In this document: in pieces, positions 31,415-40,692 of the stretch
Layout of the letters: each line of letters starts with the position of its first letter
Numbering within the stretch: the stretch's first letter is position 1
From: Neotamlana sargassicola
Lineage (GTDB): Bacteria; Bacteroidota; Bacteroidia; Flavobacteriales; Flavobacteriaceae
Direction: 5' to 3'
Assembly: GCF_020523965.1 (NCBI RefSeq)
Contig: NZ_JAJAPX010000003.1
Coordinates: 186,001-250,000, forward strand
DNA: 64,000 nt
The notes under the pieces: generated by a model
What the model was told of the DNA's origin: nothing
The model's input: only the letters and a program-made list of their open reading frames with translations
Databases searched by the model: none
Position numbers and translations under genes: made by a program

Positions 31415-33751
31415 TTGGAGAAATATTTAAGTCAGTTAAACGAAGCGCAACTAGCGCCAACCATACAAATTGAAGGCCCAATGATAGTTATTGCCGGTGC
31501 GGGCTCTGGTAAAACACGTGTACTTACTTTTAGAATTGCTTACATGATGAGTAAGGGCATAGACCCTTTTAATATACTAGCATTAACGTTTACCAATAAA
31601 GCCGCTCGCGAAATGAAAGAGCGTATCGCTAGCATAGTTGGGCAAAGCGAAGCCAAAAATTTATGGATGGGAACCTTTCACTCCGTGTTTGCTAAAATAT
31701 TGCGTATTGAAGCCGATAGGTTAGGTTACCCAAGTAATTTTACAATTTACGACACCCAAGATTCAGATCGTTTAATACGCGATATTATTAAGGAAATGAA
31801 TTTGGATAAAGACGTTTATAAATACAAACAAGTTCGTTCTAGAATTTCGTCTTATAAAAACAGTTTAATAACCGTTAGAGCATATTTTCAAAACCCAGAA
31901 CTTATTGAAGCCGATACTATGGCACGTCGCCCAAAAATGGGAGATATTTATAAAGAATATGTAGAACGCTGCTTTAAGGCCGGAGCTATGGATTTTGATG
32001 ATTTATTGCTAAAAACCAACGAGCTTTTAACACGTTTTCCAGAAGTTTTAGCTAAATATCAAAATAGGTTTAAATATATTTTGGTTGATGAGTATCAAGA
32101 TACCAACCACTCACAGTATTTAATAGTTCGAGCATTATCAGACAAGTTTCAAAATATATGCGTAGTTGGTGATGATGCGCAAAGTATTTATGCTTTCCGT
32201 GGGGCGAATATCAACAATATTTTAAATTTCCAGAAAGATTATCACGATGTAAAAGTATTTCGTTTAGAACAAAATTATCGTTCCACTAAAAACATTGTAA
32301 ATGCAGCAAATTCGGTAATTGATAAAAACCAAACCAAACTCGATAAAGTGGTTTGGACAGCCAACGATGATGGCGGTAAAATTATAGTTCACCGCTCGTT
32401 AACCGATGCCGATGAAGGTCGCTACGTAGCAAGCACTATTTTCGATAATAAAATGAATCATCAGCTACCAAACAGCGATTTTGCCATTTTATATCGTACC
32501 AATGCACAGTCGCGTTCTATTGAAGATGCTTTACGTAAACGCGATATTCCGTATAGAATTTATGGGGGTTTATCCTTCTATCAGCGTAAAGAAATAAAAG
32601 ATGTTTTATCGTATTTAAGGTTAATTATTAATCCAAAAGATGAAGAAGCTTTAAAACGTGTTATTAATTTTCCGCCTAGAGGTATTGGTCAAACTACTGT
32701 CGATAGGTTAATGGTAGCTGCAAATGGCTACAAGCGCTCTATTTTTGAGGTGATGAAAAACATCGATAAAACCGATGTTAAAGTAAACTCAGGTACAAAA
32801 CGCAAACTTTTAGATTTTGTAACCTTAATTGAAAGTTTTCAGGTAATGAACCAAACCGCAGATGTGTTCGAACTTGCCGAATATGTTACCAAAACAAGTG
32901 GTTTAATACGCGAGTTTAACAAAGATGGAACACCCGAAGGTGTTACCAGAATGGAAAACATCGAGGAGCTTTTAAATGGTATGAAAGACTTTGTTGAAGG
33001 CCAAAAAGAAATAGTTGATGCCACAGGGTCTTTAGCCGAATTCTTAGAAGATGTTGCACTTTCTACCGATATGGATAACGATAAAGACGATGGTAATAAA
33101 GTCGCCTTAATGACGATTCACTTAGCCAAAGGTTTGGAGTTTCCGTATGTGTATATTGTTGGTTTAGAGGAAGATTTATTTCCAAGTGCCATGAGTATGA
33201 ATACGCGAAGTGAACTCGAAGAAGAGCGCCGTTTATTTTACGTAGCACTTACAAGAGCTGAAAAGCAAGCGTATTTAACCTATGCGTTATCACGATATCG
33301 TTGGGGTAAATTAGTAGACTCAGAACCAAGTCGTTTTATTGAAGAAATTGATGAAGAATATTTAGAAATAGAAACACCTATTGAGGAACGCCGAATAAAC
33401 CCAATGCTTTCAGCCGATATTTTTGGTGATGTAGAACCTAACAAAGTTAGATTTAAACCGGCTAAACAGCCAAAATTCGAAAAAGGAATAACAAAAAAGA
33501 CACCAGAAAAATACCAAGCACCAACACCTAAAAATTTAAAACCTGTAGCTAAAAGTTCTCCAAATACAGGTAGCCCAAATTTATTCGATAATAAAATAGC
33601 CGTTGGTAATAAAGTAAAACATAACCGATTTGGCACCGGAGAAATTATAAAAATTGAAGGCGCAGGTCCAGACACTAAAGCCGAAATTAAATTTCAAGTA
33701 GGTGTTAAAAAATTGTTGTTACGCTTTGCAAAATTAGAAGTAATAGGCTAA
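31415..33751 (+). CDS. UvrD/PcrA-type superfamily 1 DNA helicase
   Basis: This 778-residue 3'-5' helicase acts in repair and replication-transcription conflict. Motifs are in order: the Q-motif-like LNEAQ near 8, Walker A AGAGSGKTR near 27-35, TFTNKAAREMKER near 60, Walker B VDEYQDTN near 225, GDDAQSIYAFRGA near 250, the YRST block, and VALMTIHLAKGLEFPYVYIVGLEEDLFP near 565, followed by VALTRA near 610. The C-terminal 110 residues are a Lys/Pro-rich linker and a small Tudor-like domain (VGNKVKHNRFGTGEIIKIEG), as in PcrA. The start is TTG, giving MEKYLSQLN as in related proteins. The gene stands alone. Confidence 0.95.
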   Translation: MEKYLSQLNEAQLAPTIQIEGPMIVIAGAGSGKTRVLTFRIAYMMSKGIDPFNILALTFTNKAAREMKERIASIVGQSEAKNLWMGTFHSVFAKILRIEADRLGYPSNFTIYDTQDSDRLIRDIIKEMNLDKDVYKYKQVRSRISSYKNSLITVRAYFQNPELIEADTMARRPKMGDIYKEYVERCFKAGAMDFDDLLLKTNELLTRFPEVLAKYQNRFKYILVDEYQDTNHSQYLIVRALSDKFQNICVVGDDAQSIYAFRGANINNILNFQKDYHDVKVFRLEQNYRSTKNIVNAANSVIDKNQTKLDKVVWTANDDGGKIIVHRSLTDADEGRYVASTIFDNKMNHQLPNSDFAILYRTNAQSRSIEDALRKRDIPYRIYGGLSFYQRKEIKDVLSYLRLIINPKDEEALKRVINFPPRGIGQTTVDRLMVAANGYKRSIFEVMKNIDKTDVKVNSGTKRKLLDFVTLIESFQVMNQTADVFELAEYVTKTSGLIREFNKDGTPEGVTRMENIEELLNGMKDFVEGQKEIVDATGSLAEFLEDVALSTDMDNDKDDGNKVALMTIHLAKGLEFPYVYIVGLEEDLFPSAMSMNTRSELEEERRLFYVALTRAEKQAYLTYALSRYRWGKLVDSEPSRFIEEIDEEYLEIETPIEERRINPMLSADIFGDVEPNKVRFKPAKQPKFEKGITKKTPEKYQAPTPKNLKPVAKSSPNTGSPNLFDNKIAVGNKVKHNRFGTGEIIKIEGAGPDTKAEIKFQVGVKKLLLRFAKLEVIG

Positions 33752-33847
33752 GCCTAATAATTTTAAAAGCGTTAAAAAATTGTTAAAAGCAAATGTTTTA
33801 TTTGGTTTATGCATCTAATTTAAAAATAACCAATAAATCAAATAGGT

Positions 33848-34528
33848 ATGAAAGCATTTTTAACTTTAGTATTAATTTTAAGTTTTGAATTCGTTGTTGC
33901 ACAACCCGGAGGCGGAGGTATGATGGGCGGTGGCGGCATGCGTGGTGGAGGCCAAGGCGGACAACAAAACCAAGAACGCCCAGAAATGCCAGAGTTCGAT
34001 GCCGCTAAAGTCGCAGGTATTTTTAATTATGATGATGCCGAAGTTTTAAAAAAAATAAAACTTAAAAAGAAAGAAGAAAGCCTTACTCTTGAGGTTAGAA
34101 AAGCAATAAACACTTACAATGTTAGAGTTAACGAAATAGCACTTTTAAATAAAGATAATTTCGATACTTTAAACGTCTATGTAAAAGCGGTACGCGAATC
34201 GCAACAGGCTAATCGCGAGCAAAATCAATCGTTTGATCGTAGTGAGCAAAATAGGGAAGACGATCCTATGTTTAAAGTTATGGAACTGGTAAAAGAAAAA
34301 ATTGAGCCAGTAAAGGCATTGGTTTTAAAGGAAGAAGATAAGCTTAACCAAAAAATGCAAACGTTATTAGACGAAAAAAAATATAACAAATGGTTAGATT
34401 ATCAAGCCGAAATTAAAGAAGAATTAAACCCAAAACGTCCAGAGCGTAACGATTCTGGTATGCAAGGAGGAGGCAGGCAAGGTGGCCGTCAAGGAGGGGG
34501 AGGCGGCATGATGGGTGGTGGCTTTTAA
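33848..34528 (+). CDS. Secreted Gly/Met-rich protein with helical core
   Basis: This 226-residue protein has a signal peptide (MKAFLTLVLILSFEFVVAQ). Immediately after cleavage comes a low-complexity segment of Gly, Met, Arg and Gln (about 20-45). A charged helical core covers about 50-195 and has a Spy/CpxP-like feel (LNQKMQTLLDEKKYNKWLDYQ). A mirror-like Gly/Met/Arg tail (GGGRQGGRQGGGGGMMGGGF) ends the protein. I do not know a function. Spy-like chaperone or metal-binding roles are possible because of the Met- and Gly-rich ends, but this is speculation. Confidence 0.75.
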   Translation: MKAFLTLVLILSFEFVVAQPGGGGMMGGGGMRGGGQGGQQNQERPEMPEFDAAKVAGIFNYDDAEVLKKIKLKKKEESLTLEVRKAINTYNVRVNEIALLNKDNFDTLNVYVKAVRESQQANREQNQSFDRSEQNREDDPMFKVMELVKEKIEPVKALVLKEEDKLNQKMQTLLDEKKYNKWLDYQAEIKEELNPKRPERNDSGMQGGGRQGGRQGGGGGMMGGGF

Positions 34529-34535
34529 AGACTTA

Positions 34536-35399
34536 CTAATTTAAGTGGGTTTGAATAAAAGCTTTTAATTTTAACCAAGTGTCTAGTAAAGCTAAGCCTT
34601 CCCAACCGTGTGCTTCATTTTCATATAAAGTAAACTCGTGAACCACATTTAGGTCTGCGAGTTTATTTTTTAAATCGATACCTTGCGAAGTGGGAATCAA
34701 AGGGTCTTTTCCTCCATAAAATAAAATGGAAGGTGATGCATCAGCGGTAACTTGGTGCAAGGGGCTTGCTTCTTCTAAATAAGAAGTTTCAGGAAATTCG
34801 CCAAACAAAACTAATAGCTGCTGCAAGTCTTCGTTGGTATTATTTAAATATTCAGGGTCGGTTAAATTCGTAGGGCCAACAATACTACAAACCATATCAA
34901 TATTGTTATCGGTATCGAGTGCATAACTCCATAAAAGCGACAAATGAGCGCCAGCACTTGCTCCAATAAATCCAAAATTATCGGAAATTGTATAAGTAGC
35001 CTTGTTCGATTTTAAATGATTAATTACACTTGTAATATCGTCAGTTTGCATGGGGTAAGGTTTGTTTTCTTCATTAGCATACCTATAATTTATGTTTACA
35101 ATAGCGTGATTTGGAAAATCAATTCGTATTAAATCTTTAATAGCATTCATATCACTTTTATCTCCAGCAATCCACCCACCACCATGCACTAAAATAATAG
35201 TTTTAGTATTTAAATTACGATTAGCAGGTAAATATAAATCGAACTTTTGTCGGTTTTCATTGCCATAAGAAAGATTCAAAGCTTCGTAATATACAGCAGG
35301 ATTTAATTCATCTTCATTATTGTTTGATGCATCCGAGCTGCAATTTAGAACACATCCAACAATAAAAAACAGACAGAAAAATTTAAAAACAAGCTTCAT
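34536..35399 (-). CDS. Alpha/beta hydrolase lipoprotein (carboxylesterase-like)
   Basis: This 287-residue esterase of the BD-FAE/hormone-sensitive-lipase-like group has a lipoprotein signal peptide (FIVGCVLNC, Cys20). The oxyanion loop is HGGGWIAGDKSD near 72. The nucleophile elbow GASAG is near 143 with Ser at its centre. The acid is probably in GGKDPLIPTSQ near 230, and the catalytic His in EAHGWEG near 264. Such enzymes often remove acetyl or feruloyl groups from polysaccharides or act on small esters. The substrate here is unknown. It is convergent with the Gly-rich protein gene. Confidence 0.87.
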   Translation of the reverse strand: MKLVFKFFCLFFIVGCVLNCSSDASNNNEDELNPAVYYEALNLSYGNENRQKFDLYLPANRNLNTKTIILVHGGGWIAGDKSDMNAIKDLIRIDFPNHAIVNINYRYANEENKPYPMQTDDITSVINHLKSNKATYTISDNFGFIGASAGAHLSLLWSYALDTDNNIDMVCSIVGPTNLTDPEYLNNTNEDLQQLLVLFGEFPETSYLEEASPLHQVTADASPSILFYGGKDPLIPTSQGIDLKNKLADLNVVHEFTLYENEAHGWEGLALLDTWLKLKAFIQTHLN

Positions 35400-35443
35400 A
35401 AATAAAATTGTATTATTTTTAAACGTACAATAAGATACGAAAA

Positions 35444-36064
35444 TTGGCCGATTTTATAAAAATATACGAAGAAAACCCAAATCCACGGGAAATAGCAAAG
35501 GTTGTTAACGTGTTGAAACGTGGCGGATTAATAATTTATCCAACCGATACCGTTTATGGTTTAGGCTGCGATATTAACAACATAAAAGCGTTAGAGCGAG
35601 TAGCTCGAATAAAAGGTATTAAGCTCGAAAAAGCTAATTTTTCCTTTATTTGCCACGATTTAAGTAACCTAAGCGATTATGTAAAACAAATTGACACATC
35701 GGTTTTTAAGTTATTAAAACGGAACTTGCCAGGTGCTTATACCTTTATTTTACCAGGCTCAAAACAATTACCAAATCCGTTTAAAAAACGAAAAACAGTA
35801 GGCATTCGTATTCCGGAAAATAATATAGCTTTAGATATTGTAAAAGCTCTAGGAAATCCTATTATTTCAACCTCTATACACGACGAAGATGAAATTATTG
35901 AGTACACCACCGATCCAGAATTAATTCTTGAAAAATGGGATAATCTAGTCGATTTGGTTATCGACGGTGGCTATGGCGGTAACGAACCATCGACAGTAAT
36001 CGATTTATCTGATGGTGAACCTGTTTTAGTTCGTGAAGGTAAAGGGAATCTCGATATATTTTAA
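35444..36064 (+). CDS. L-threonylcarbamoyladenylate synthase (TsaC/Sua5/YrdC family)
   Basis: This enzyme makes threonylcarbamoyl-AMP from threonine, bicarbonate and ATP for the t6A modification of ANN-decoding tRNAs. The 206-residue YrdC domain has the substrate motifs GGLIIYPTDTVYGLGCDI near 27-44, KGIKLEKANFSFICHDL near 59, PGAYTFILPGS near 97, KTVGIRIPEN near 117, and ISTSIHDED near 144. The Sua5-specific C-terminal domain is absent. The start is TTG, which gives the family-typical MADFIKIYEENPN. The VOC gene follows after 6 bases. Confidence 0.93.
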   Translation: MADFIKIYEENPNPREIAKVVNVLKRGGLIIYPTDTVYGLGCDINNIKALERVARIKGIKLEKANFSFICHDLSNLSDYVKQIDTSVFKLLKRNLPGAYTFILPGSKQLPNPFKKRKTVGIRIPENNIALDIVKALGNPIISTSIHDEDEIIEYTTDPELILEKWDNLVDLVIDGGYGGNEPSTVIDLSDGEPVLVREGKGNLDIF

Positions 36065-36070
36065 ACACTA

Positions 36071-36418
36071 ATGGAACATATACCTATTAATTACATTGAA
36101 TTTAAAGCCAAAAACTTAAACGATATAAAAACTTTTTATAAGGCTTGTTTTAATTGGGAATTTACCGATTATGGCGATCAATACACCGCTTTTAAACATA
36201 GTGGTGTAGAAGGAGGCTTTGAAAAAACAAATTCAGAAATAGTAAATGGTGTTTTGGTAGTACTACATCATAACGATTTGGAGCAAGTAAAAGGCAAAAT
36301 ACTTAAACATGGCGGACAAATAGCAGTGGATATTTTTGCGTTTCCTGGTGGTAAACGGTTTCAGTTTCTAGATCCTTCGGGGAATGAATTGGCAGTTTGG
36401 TGTGCCGAAAAAAATTAA
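36071..36418 (+). CDS. VOC (glyoxalase/bleomycin resistance fold) family protein
   Basis: This single vicinal-oxygen-chelate domain has 115 residues (INYIEFKAKNLNDIKTFYKACFNWEF at the N-terminus and GKRFQFLDPSGNELAVW at the C-terminus). The N-terminal metal ligand position holds Glu (YIEF), and Glu also occurs in GNELAVW. Members may be isomerases, dioxygenases or binding proteins, and the function cannot be set from sequence. It is probably co-transcribed with the TsaC/Sua5 gene 6 bases upstream. Confidence 0.85.
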   Translation: MEHIPINYIEFKAKNLNDIKTFYKACFNWEFTDYGDQYTAFKHSGVEGGFEKTNSEIVNGVLVVLHHNDLEQVKGKILKHGGQIAVDIFAFPGGKRFQFLDPSGNELAVWCAEKN

Positions 36419-36425
36419 AGAGCTT

Positions 36426-36968
36426 TTAACCTTCCACCTCAAAAAAACTAAACACATTGCCACCGTAACTTTTTAAATAACTAAAATTTTCAAGGTTATT
36501 TAAGTTGGTGTGTTTTGAGTGTTCTACTATTAACATACCGTTTTCGCTAAGTAAATTATTAGCAAAAACAAGCTCTGGGATTTTAGCAAAATCCTCTTCG
36601 GAGAAATTGTAAGGAGGATCTGCAAAAATAATATCGTAACTACCCGAAGCTTTTTCTAAATATTTGAACACATCACTTTTAATTGTGTTTATAGGCATGT
36701 CGAACTTATTCGCCGTTTGATTTATGAATTTTATGCATCCAAAATCTTGATCTACACAAGTAATAGTTTCGGTGCCTCTTGAGGCGAATTCGTAACTAAT
36801 ATTACCTGTTCCAGCGAATAAATCGAGTACCGAAACTTCATCGAAATAGTAATTATTGTTAATAATATTAAACAGAGATTCCTTCGCCATATCTGTAGTG
36901 GGGCGAACAGGTAAATTTTTTGGCGCAATAATTTTGCGGCTTTTATATTGTCCGGAAATAATTCGCAT
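36426..36968 (-). CDS. rsmD: 16S rRNA (guanine(966)-N(2))-methyltransferase
   Basis: RsmD methylates G966 of 16S rRNA. The 180-residue length is typical. It begins MRIISGQYKSRKI and has PTTDMAKESLFNII (the family RPTxxxxxEALFN motif), the SAM-binding VLDLFAGTGNISYEFASRG near 52-70, and the catalytic DPPYNF near 120. Its start codon overlaps the stop of the DUF3822 gene by one base, so translation is probably coupled. Confidence 0.93.
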   Translation of the reverse strand: MRIISGQYKSRKIIAPKNLPVRPTTDMAKESLFNIINNNYYFDEVSVLDLFAGTGNISYEFASRGTETITCVDQDFGCIKFINQTANKFDMPINTIKSDVFKYLEKASGSYDIIFADPPYNFSEEDFAKIPELVFANNLLSENGMLIVEHSKHTNLNNLENFSYLKSYGGNVFSFFEVEG

Positions 36969-37795
36969 TAAAAACTGGCAATTATACTGTAGTTACTATG
37001 ATTGTTTTTTGGTTGTGCATCGATGGCGTATTTATAGCGGTCTTCACGGTCTCCAAAAAATATTAATCTAATATATTTATAGGTTATTACATATAAATCG
37101 TCGTAAGCATCAATTTCGCCTAAAAATATTAGGTTAACCGTTTCCGGGCTTAGTTTTAATTGCTCTAAACAAAATAAAATGTAATAAATAAAATCTTCCT
37201 TAGTGTTATAAAAAAACGAATTGTAAAGCTGTAATTTTTTGTTTTGTACAACGGCTATTTCAAAATGATCTTTACTTACGTTTACATAAGCCTTAGGTAC
37301 TAAGTAATTAACATCGGTTTTTAAAATAGATTCTATTAAAACGGTAGAAATGTGTTTATAGGTAAATTTACCAAATTTATCGTAAATAAAGTTATTAATG
37401 TTTATGTAAGGCACATAAACACTAACGCTATTGTTTATGTCGATTTCGTCGTAGGTTATAAAATCGGACTTTAAAATTTTGGTATTAAACTTTAAATAAT
37501 CAGCTAAATAATCGGCGTTAAATAAAGCGTTTGGTACTAATGCCGATAATTCGTTATCGTGTATAACAGAAACTTCAGAAAACGATCCGTTTAAGGCCGC
37601 CTCTAAGTTAAATTCATTTTTTAAGGCATCTAATATCCCAAAAGGGTTTTGTTTTTTGGCAAAAGTTACTTCCTTTAAAAAGGTAATGGTGTTTGTATCT
37701 CGGTTTAGAATACAAAAAGAAAGTCCACTCAAACTTATTTGAATGGACAGTTCTGTATTAGTTAATTTGGTTATTTTCTTATTCTGCAGCGCCAT
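36968..37795 (-). CDS. DUF3822 family protein
   Basis: This 275-residue protein belongs to a Bacteroidota-restricted family that usually precedes rsmD. An actin-like/acetate-kinase-like ATPase fold has been suggested for such proteins (LSIQISLSGLSFCILNRDTN at the N-terminus), but no catalytic residues can be named. No signal peptide or membrane helix is visible. It overlaps the upstream gene by 17 bases and rsmD by 1 base, forming a tight three-gene operon. Confidence 0.82.
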   Translation of the reverse strand: MALQNKKITKLTNTELSIQISLSGLSFCILNRDTNTITFLKEVTFAKKQNPFGILDALKNEFNLEAALNGSFSEVSVIHDNELSALVPNALFNADYLADYLKFNTKILKSDFITYDEIDINNSVSVYVPYININNFIYDKFGKFTYKHISTVLIESILKTDVNYLVPKAYVNVSKDHFEIAVVQNKKLQLYNSFFYNTKEDFIYYILFCLEQLKLSPETVNLIFLGEIDAYDDLYVITYKYIRLIFFGDREDRYKYAIDAQPKNNHSNYSIIASF

Positions 37796-38516
37796 AAGTT
37801 TTTGGCCAGTTTCCTATTGTTTTAACCTCTTCCATAGAGCCAACTTTTAATTTATCTCCGTTAACGCCATCAACAGAAATAACTTGGTTTTCTTGTACTC
37901 TTAAATCTTTATCTTGGTCGAATAAAATCACATCTTTTGTTACCGAAGCTTCGAATACTGGAATGTTAATTTTGTTTTGCATTAAAAATCCAGATTCCAT
38001 TTTAAACTTAGCGCCTTCTTCACCTACAGGAACATTCATCATAGTTTTGTAGCGGTTAGAGTTTTTAAATAAAGAATCTTTTACAGGTACGTATCCTAGA
38101 GTATCAATTAATACAATTGATTTTTTCATATCAACTCCAAATTGCTTTGTAAGTACTTCATCAATAACAGAAGTGTCACGGCGTTGTGTAATAGTAAATT
38201 GGGCTGTATCAATAAATTTAATTAAACCATCAAAATTATCAGCAAATTTACCAGTAACGGTTTTGTGCGCTAACTGCGAATCTCTAATATCTTTTAAACT
38301 TTCAATTACAACGGCGTAACGCTTATTTTTTTCTTTATTAAATTTAATTGGTTCGTAAACCGACATATACGTTTTATAACCTAAAAAGGCAATTAAAATC
38401 CAAAGCAGTATATTTAAAACGGGTTTAAATTTCGATGGGATAAATTTGTCAATTAACCAAACTAAGCCAATTGTACCTAAAATCACTGCAACTGCAATAA
38501 AAATGAATGTTAACAT
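37779..38516 (-). CDS. Conserved membrane protein of unknown function, upstream of DUF3822-rsmD
   Basis: This 245-residue protein has two N-terminal transmembrane helices (about 3-23, FIFIAVAVILGTIGLVWLI, and 32-50, VLNILLWILIAFLGYKTYM). A periplasmic domain follows (YAVVIESLKDIRDSQLAHKTVTGKFADNFDGLIKFI), recalling pilin-like or type II pseudopilin bodies in its spacing, though this is weak. I do not recognise a function. It is the first gene of the DUF3822-rsmD operon and overlaps DUF3822 by 17 bases. A -7 element lies at 38557-38564. Confidence 0.78.
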   Translation of the reverse strand: MLTFIFIAVAVILGTIGLVWLIDKFIPSKFKPVLNILLWILIAFLGYKTYMSVYEPIKFNKEKNKRYAVVIESLKDIRDSQLAHKTVTGKFADNFDGLIKFIDTAQFTITQRRDTSVIDEVLTKQFGVDMKKSIVLIDTLGYVPVKDSLFKNSNRYKTMMNVPVGEEGAKFKMESGFLMQNKINIPVFEASVTKDVILFDQDKDLRVQENQVISVDGVNGDKLKVGSMEEVKTIGNWPKTYGAAE

Positions 38517-38556
38517 AATATGTTTTTAATTTTGTAAATTATTAATTGGTGTTTAG

Positions 38557-38564
38557 CAAATCTA
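38557..38564 (-). promoter_or_regulatory. -7 element TAGATTTG before the DUF3822-rsmD operon
   Basis: This is an exact TAnnTTTG match on the minus strand, 40 bases upstream of the first gene. No clear -33 element is seen. Confidence 0.4.
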
Positions 38565-38610
38565 CAATTTTTTTTTAATCGTAAAAGCTTCTAGTAGTAA
38601 AAATCATTTA

Positions 38611-38618
38611 TATCTTTG
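38611..38618 (+). promoter_or_regulatory. -7 element TATCTTTG before the RecD-like helicase gene
   Basis: This is the exact, most frequent form of the Bacteroidota -7 element, 28 bases before the ATG. It is divergent from the element at 38557-38564. Confidence 0.55.
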
Positions 38619-38646
38619 AATATTTTACAATCGTACATATTGATTA

Positions 38647-40074
38647 ATGACCGCTCCAGAATTCTATAAGCTTATAAAACAACATTTTCCGTTTCAAACC
38701 ACGTTAAAACAAGATATTGTTTTACAGCAACTTTCAGAATTCATTTTTAACAAAAATAAAGATGATTTGTACCTGTTAAAGGGGTACGCAGGTACAGGTA
38801 AAACAACAATTATAGGTACAATTGTAACCAATTTATGGAAAGCAAAAAAAAGTGCTGTATTAATGGCACCTACAGGAAGAGCCGCAAAAGTTATTGCTAA
38901 TTATTCTGGTAAGGAAGCATTTACCATTCATAAAAAAATATATTTTCCAAGAAAAGAACGTGGGGGTGGGGTTAAGTTTGTGTTGCAACCTAATAAACAT
39001 AAAAACACCATATTTATTGTTGATGAAGCCTCCATGATACCTGATACACCCGGAGATTCCAAACTATTCGAAAACGGTTCGTTACTAGACGATTTAATGC
39101 AATACGTATACTCAGGTCATCAATGCAAACTTTTATTAATTGGAGATACTGCGCAGTTACCACCGGTAAAATTAGATGTAAGTCCGGCTTTAAATGAAAA
39201 TACTTTAGGCTTAAATTATAATAAAGACGTTACTAAAATGGAATTAGATGAAGTAGTACGTCAAGAACAAGATTCTGGCATTTTAGTAAATGCTACGGTA
39301 TTACGCGACCATTTGGCTAACGATTTTTTTGAAGATTTTAAATTTGATGTGAAACCATTTAAAGATATTATAAGACTTGTAGATGGTTACGAAATTATGG
39401 ATGCAATTAACGATGCGTATAGCAGCCATGGTAAAGAGGATACCGCTATAATTGTTCGAAGTAATAAACGCGCTAATTTGTATAATCAACAAATTAGAAA
39501 TCGAATTTTATTTAACGAAAATGAATTAACTGCTGGCGATTACTTAATGGTAGTAAAAAATAATTATTTCTGGATTAAACCAACTACCGAGGCTGGATTT
39601 ATAGCAAACGGAGATATTATTGAAGTATTAGAAATTTACGCACTAAAGGAACTTTATAGTTTTCGCTTTGCTGAAGTTAAAATTCGAATGGTAGATTACC
39701 CAAAAATGAAACCTTTTGAAACGGTTTTGCTGTTAGATACTATTGATGCCGAAACACCCTCTTTATCTTACGATGATTCCAATCGCTTATACCAAGAAGT
39801 AATGAAAGATTACGAAGAAGAAACGGCCAAGTATAAAAAGTTTTTAAAAGTTAAGGCTAATAAATATTTTAATGCCTTACAAGTTAAGTTTTCGTATGCC
39901 ATAACTTGCCATAAATCGCAAGGTGGGCAGTGGAATACCGTTTTTATAGAGCAACCATATTTACCAAATGGCCCAGATAAAGATTATATGCGTTGGTTGT
40001 ACACAGCGGTAACGCGTGCCAAAGAAAAATTGTACCTTATAGGTTTTAAAAACGAATTTTTTGAAGAAGATTAA
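38647..40074 (+). CDS. RecD-like ATP-dependent DNA helicase / exonuclease V subunit-like
   Basis: This 475-residue superfamily 1B helicase carries Walker A KGYAGTGKTTIIG near 45-57, MAPTGRAAKV near 78, Walker B IFIVDEASMI near 120, GDTAQLPPV near 170, a VVRQEQDSGIL motif near 197, and the C-terminal YAITCHKSQGGQW...YTAVTRAKEKLYLIG near 418-470. It lacks the N-terminal extension of RecD2, and no RecB or RecC is nearby. It probably acts as a stand-alone 5'-3' helicase in repair. The DUF4126 gene follows 3 bases later. Confidence 0.9.
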   Translation: MTAPEFYKLIKQHFPFQTTLKQDIVLQQLSEFIFNKNKDDLYLLKGYAGTGKTTIIGTIVTNLWKAKKSAVLMAPTGRAAKVIANYSGKEAFTIHKKIYFPRKERGGGVKFVLQPNKHKNTIFIVDEASMIPDTPGDSKLFENGSLLDDLMQYVYSGHQCKLLLIGDTAQLPPVKLDVSPALNENTLGLNYNKDVTKMELDEVVRQEQDSGILVNATVLRDHLANDFFEDFKFDVKPFKDIIRLVDGYEIMDAINDAYSSHGKEDTAIIVRSNKRANLYNQQIRNRILFNENELTAGDYLMVVKNNYFWIKPTTEAGFIANGDIIEVLEIYALKELYSFRFAEVKIRMVDYPKMKPFETVLLLDTIDAETPSLSYDDSNRLYQEVMKDYEEETAKYKKFLKVKANKYFNALQVKFSYAITCHKSQGGQWNTVFIEQPYLPNGPDKDYMRWLYTAVTRAKEKLYLIGFKNEFFEED

Positions 40075-40077
40075 ATT

Positions 40078-40653
40078 ATGACAGCAGAAACTATAATAAG
40101 TATTTGTTTAGGCGTGGGTTTATCGGCCTCGGTTGGGTTTCGTGTGTTTTTACCATTATTTGCTTTAAGTTTAGCGGCCTATTTCGATGCTTGGGTATTA
40201 AACGAATCTTGGCAATGGATAGCTAGTACACCGGCACTAGTAACACTCGGCGTTGCAACTTTAGTAGAAGTTTTTGCCTATTTTATTCCTTATGTAGATA
40301 ATTTGCTAGATAGTATAGCCATTCCTTTAGCGGCCTTAGCAGGAACAGCCGTAATGCTATCAACAGTTGCAGATTTAAGTCCGGTAGTCACTTGGGCATT
40401 AGCTATAATTGCTGGTGGCGGTACGGCTTCGGTTGTGGCAGGATCTTCATCAACAACACGTTTAGCATCAACAGCTACAACCGCAGGAATAGCAAATCCT
40501 TTAGTTGCATTAATTGAGACAGGGACATCAGCAATTATGTCGGTAGTTTCAATTTTTCTTCCCTTTTTAGCATTAGTTTTAGTAGCCTTCATTTTCTTCA
40601 TTATTTATAAAATCTATAAAAAGTTTAATAAGTCAGTTGCTAAAAGCACTTAA
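40078..40653 (+). CDS. DUF4126 domain-containing membrane protein
   Basis: This 191-residue integral membrane protein has four or five hydrophobic helices, beginning SICLGVGLSASVGFRVFLPLFALSL and including SVVAGSSSTTRLASTATT between helices. The sequence is rich in Ala, Ser and Thr. It belongs to a widespread family of unknown function. It sits 3 bases downstream of the helicase gene, so it is likely co-transcribed. No functional link is known. Confidence 0.85.
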   Translation: MTAETIISICLGVGLSASVGFRVFLPLFALSLAAYFDAWVLNESWQWIASTPALVTLGVATLVEVFAYFIPYVDNLLDSIAIPLAALAGTAVMLSTVADLSPVVTWALAIIAGGGTASVVAGSSSTTRLASTATTAGIANPLVALIETGTSAIMSVVSIFLPFLALVLVAFIFFIIYKIYKKFNKSVAKST

Positions 40654-40669
40654 AAATTAAGTATTTTTG
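40637..40669 (+). promoter_or_regulatory. Promoter before kdsB: TTG-N22-TATTTTTG
   Basis: An exact -7 element (40662-40669) has a TTG 22 bases upstream (40637-40639), inside the end of the DUF4126 gene. Transcription would start near 40676, 17 bases before kdsB. Confidence 0.5.
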
Positions 40670-40692
40670 ATGTTCAATTTTTTTAATTTCAA

